Source: Butyrivibrio sp. (GTDB lineage Bacteria > Bacillota_A > Clostridia > Lachnospirales > Lachnospiraceae). From it: a stretch of DNA of 64,000 nucleotides. Positions 63,332 through 64,000 of this stretch are shown piece after piece. Where the stretch lies: positions 1-64,000 of the forward strand of contig JAILOW010000196.1 in NCBI GenBank assembly GCA_024690635.1, written 5' to 3'. The notes beneath the pieces are model-generated. The model saw only the letters and a list, made by a program, of their open reading frames with translations, was not told the origin of the DNA and ran no database searches. How positions within the stretch are numbered: position 1 is the stretch's first letter; every line of letters begins with the position of its first letter. The position numbers and the translations under genes are program-made.

Positions 63332-64000
63332 ATGAAGAATCAGAACAAGATGTTTAGAAGAATTTTCGGCGCGGTATTTGCCGCAATGATCACCGTAAGC
63401 GGCTGTGGTTCCACACCTGCTCCCGCCACGGATGTCCCTGCTGCGGCCGGGGAGTCTGCAGCAACCGCTGCCACCACTTCCGATGGAGCTGCCGATACAC
63501 TTACCTGGATACTTACATCCGATATCAATTCCATGGATCCCACACAGGCTTACGATGATGTTACCAACATGGTTGTAAATCAGGTAACAGAGGGAATCCT
63601 TAATTTCGACAGCGAGAACAAGCTTGTTACAAACATCGCAAAGAGCTGGGAATGCGTAGATCCCACAACTTATGTATATGAGATCCGCGATGATGTTACT
63701 TTCTCTGATGGAAGCCCCCTTACAATGGACGACGTTCTCTTTTCAATCGAGCGTAACCGCGATCCTCAGGTAGCATCTTTGGTAGGATGGATGTACGACT
63801 CCGTTGACACCATCGAGCAGACAGGTGACTGGGAGCTCACAGTAAAGCTTGCGGAGCCCGATGCAACCTGGCAGTACGCTTTTGCAACAACAGCCGGACA
63901 CATCATTGAAAAAGCAGCATTTGAAAGTGACGGATCCATAGTAGGAACAGGCGCCTACAAGCTTGATACCTGGAATTCAGGAAGCCAGATCATCCTTACA
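63332..64000 (+). CDS. Peptide ABC transporter binding lipoprotein, 3' end outside window
   Basis: The first 223 residues of a family-5 solute-binding protein (DppA/OppA). It has a lipoprotein signal ending AMITVSGCGS, an Ala/Thr/Pro-rich linker to about residue 50, and the family start LTWILTSDINSMDPTQAYDD with the signature VTFSDGSPLTMDDVLFSIER at about 128-147. It follows pip by 29 bases with AGGAGGAG upstream and completes the importer. It is cut only by the window end. Confidence 0.92.
   Translation, partial: MKNQNKMFRRIFGAVFAAMITVSGCGSTPAPATDVPAAAGESAATAATTSDGAADTLTWILTSDINSMDPTQAYDDVTNMVVNQVTEGILNFDSENKLVTNIAKSWECVDPTTYVYEIRDDVTFSDGSPLTMDDVLFSIERNRDPQVASLVGWMYDSVDTIEQTGDWELTVKLAEPDATWQYAFATTAGHIIEKAAFESDGSIVGTGAYKLDTWNSGSQIILT

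Overview
The window looks like a chromosomal segment of a low-to-mid GC, strictly anaerobic Firmicute of the Lachnospiraceae, most like Butyrivibrio or Pseudobutyrivibrio (a rumen or gut xylan degrader). This rests on the gene content (intracellular GH115, GH67, GH3 and GH43 enzymes, LplB/YtcP-type sugar ABC systems without their own ATPase, pyruvate formate-lyase, an F-ATPase with a Na+-type c subunit) and on GGAGG ribosome sites and sigma-A promoters. I saw no rRNA, tRNA, CRISPR array, intact insertion sequence or prophage.

Layout. 0-9.5 kb: a PHP phosphoesterase (cut by the edge), a small double-glycine-leader peptide gene with a cysteine hydrolase, then leftward htrA-clpX, a small unknown gene, galE, a UDP-sugar pyrophosphorylase and a GH25 lysozyme. 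9.5-29.7 kb: a xylan-oligosaccharide utilisation locus. A leftward operon runs GH115 alpha-glucuronidase, two ABC permeases, binding protein, GH3, xylulokinase-type kinase and a fucose/arabinose-isomerase-family enzyme. An AraC regulator is divergent from it. Beyond lie a leftward acetyl-esterase/GH67 pair and a rightward esterase-GH43-CBM6-like fusion. Transported acidic, acetylated and arabinosylated xylo-oligosaccharides would be taken apart in the cytoplasm and passed to pentose metabolism. 29.9-36.6 kb: a second sugar ABC system, a remnant of an ion-channel gene, an AraC regulator and a GH13 alpha-glucosidase.

36.6-38.5 kb is an unusual gene-poor stretch. A lone PD-(D/E)XK-like nuclease gene is flanked on both sides by clusters of stem-loops built from CTGCC/GGCAG. 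38.5-46 kb: a complete leftward ATP synthase operon (atpZ-I-B-E-F-H-A-G-D-C) with a clear promoter and terminator. 46-56.6 kb: leftward housekeeping genes, namely pflB, a large adenosine-deaminase-like protein with a C-terminal Rossmann-like domain, mgtE, aspS, a GT39 transferase and an LppM-like lipoprotein. 56.9-64 kb: a rightward cytidylate-kinase-like gene, then an operon of acetamidase, a Dpp/Opp peptide transporter and proline iminopeptidase; its binding protein is cut by the window end.

The most unusual signals are non-coding. A two-hairpin element carrying tandem G.A motifs, with compensating base changes between copies, lies just after the stop codon of the upstream gene in two unrelated operons (permease/binding protein and atpG/atpD). 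A second, larger three-hairpin repeat occurs twice between a terminator and the next promoter. Protein-level points worth a look are the two-carboxylate ion site in AtpE, the trimodular esterase-GH43 protein, the deaminase fusion and the GG-leader peptide with a four-cysteine core.
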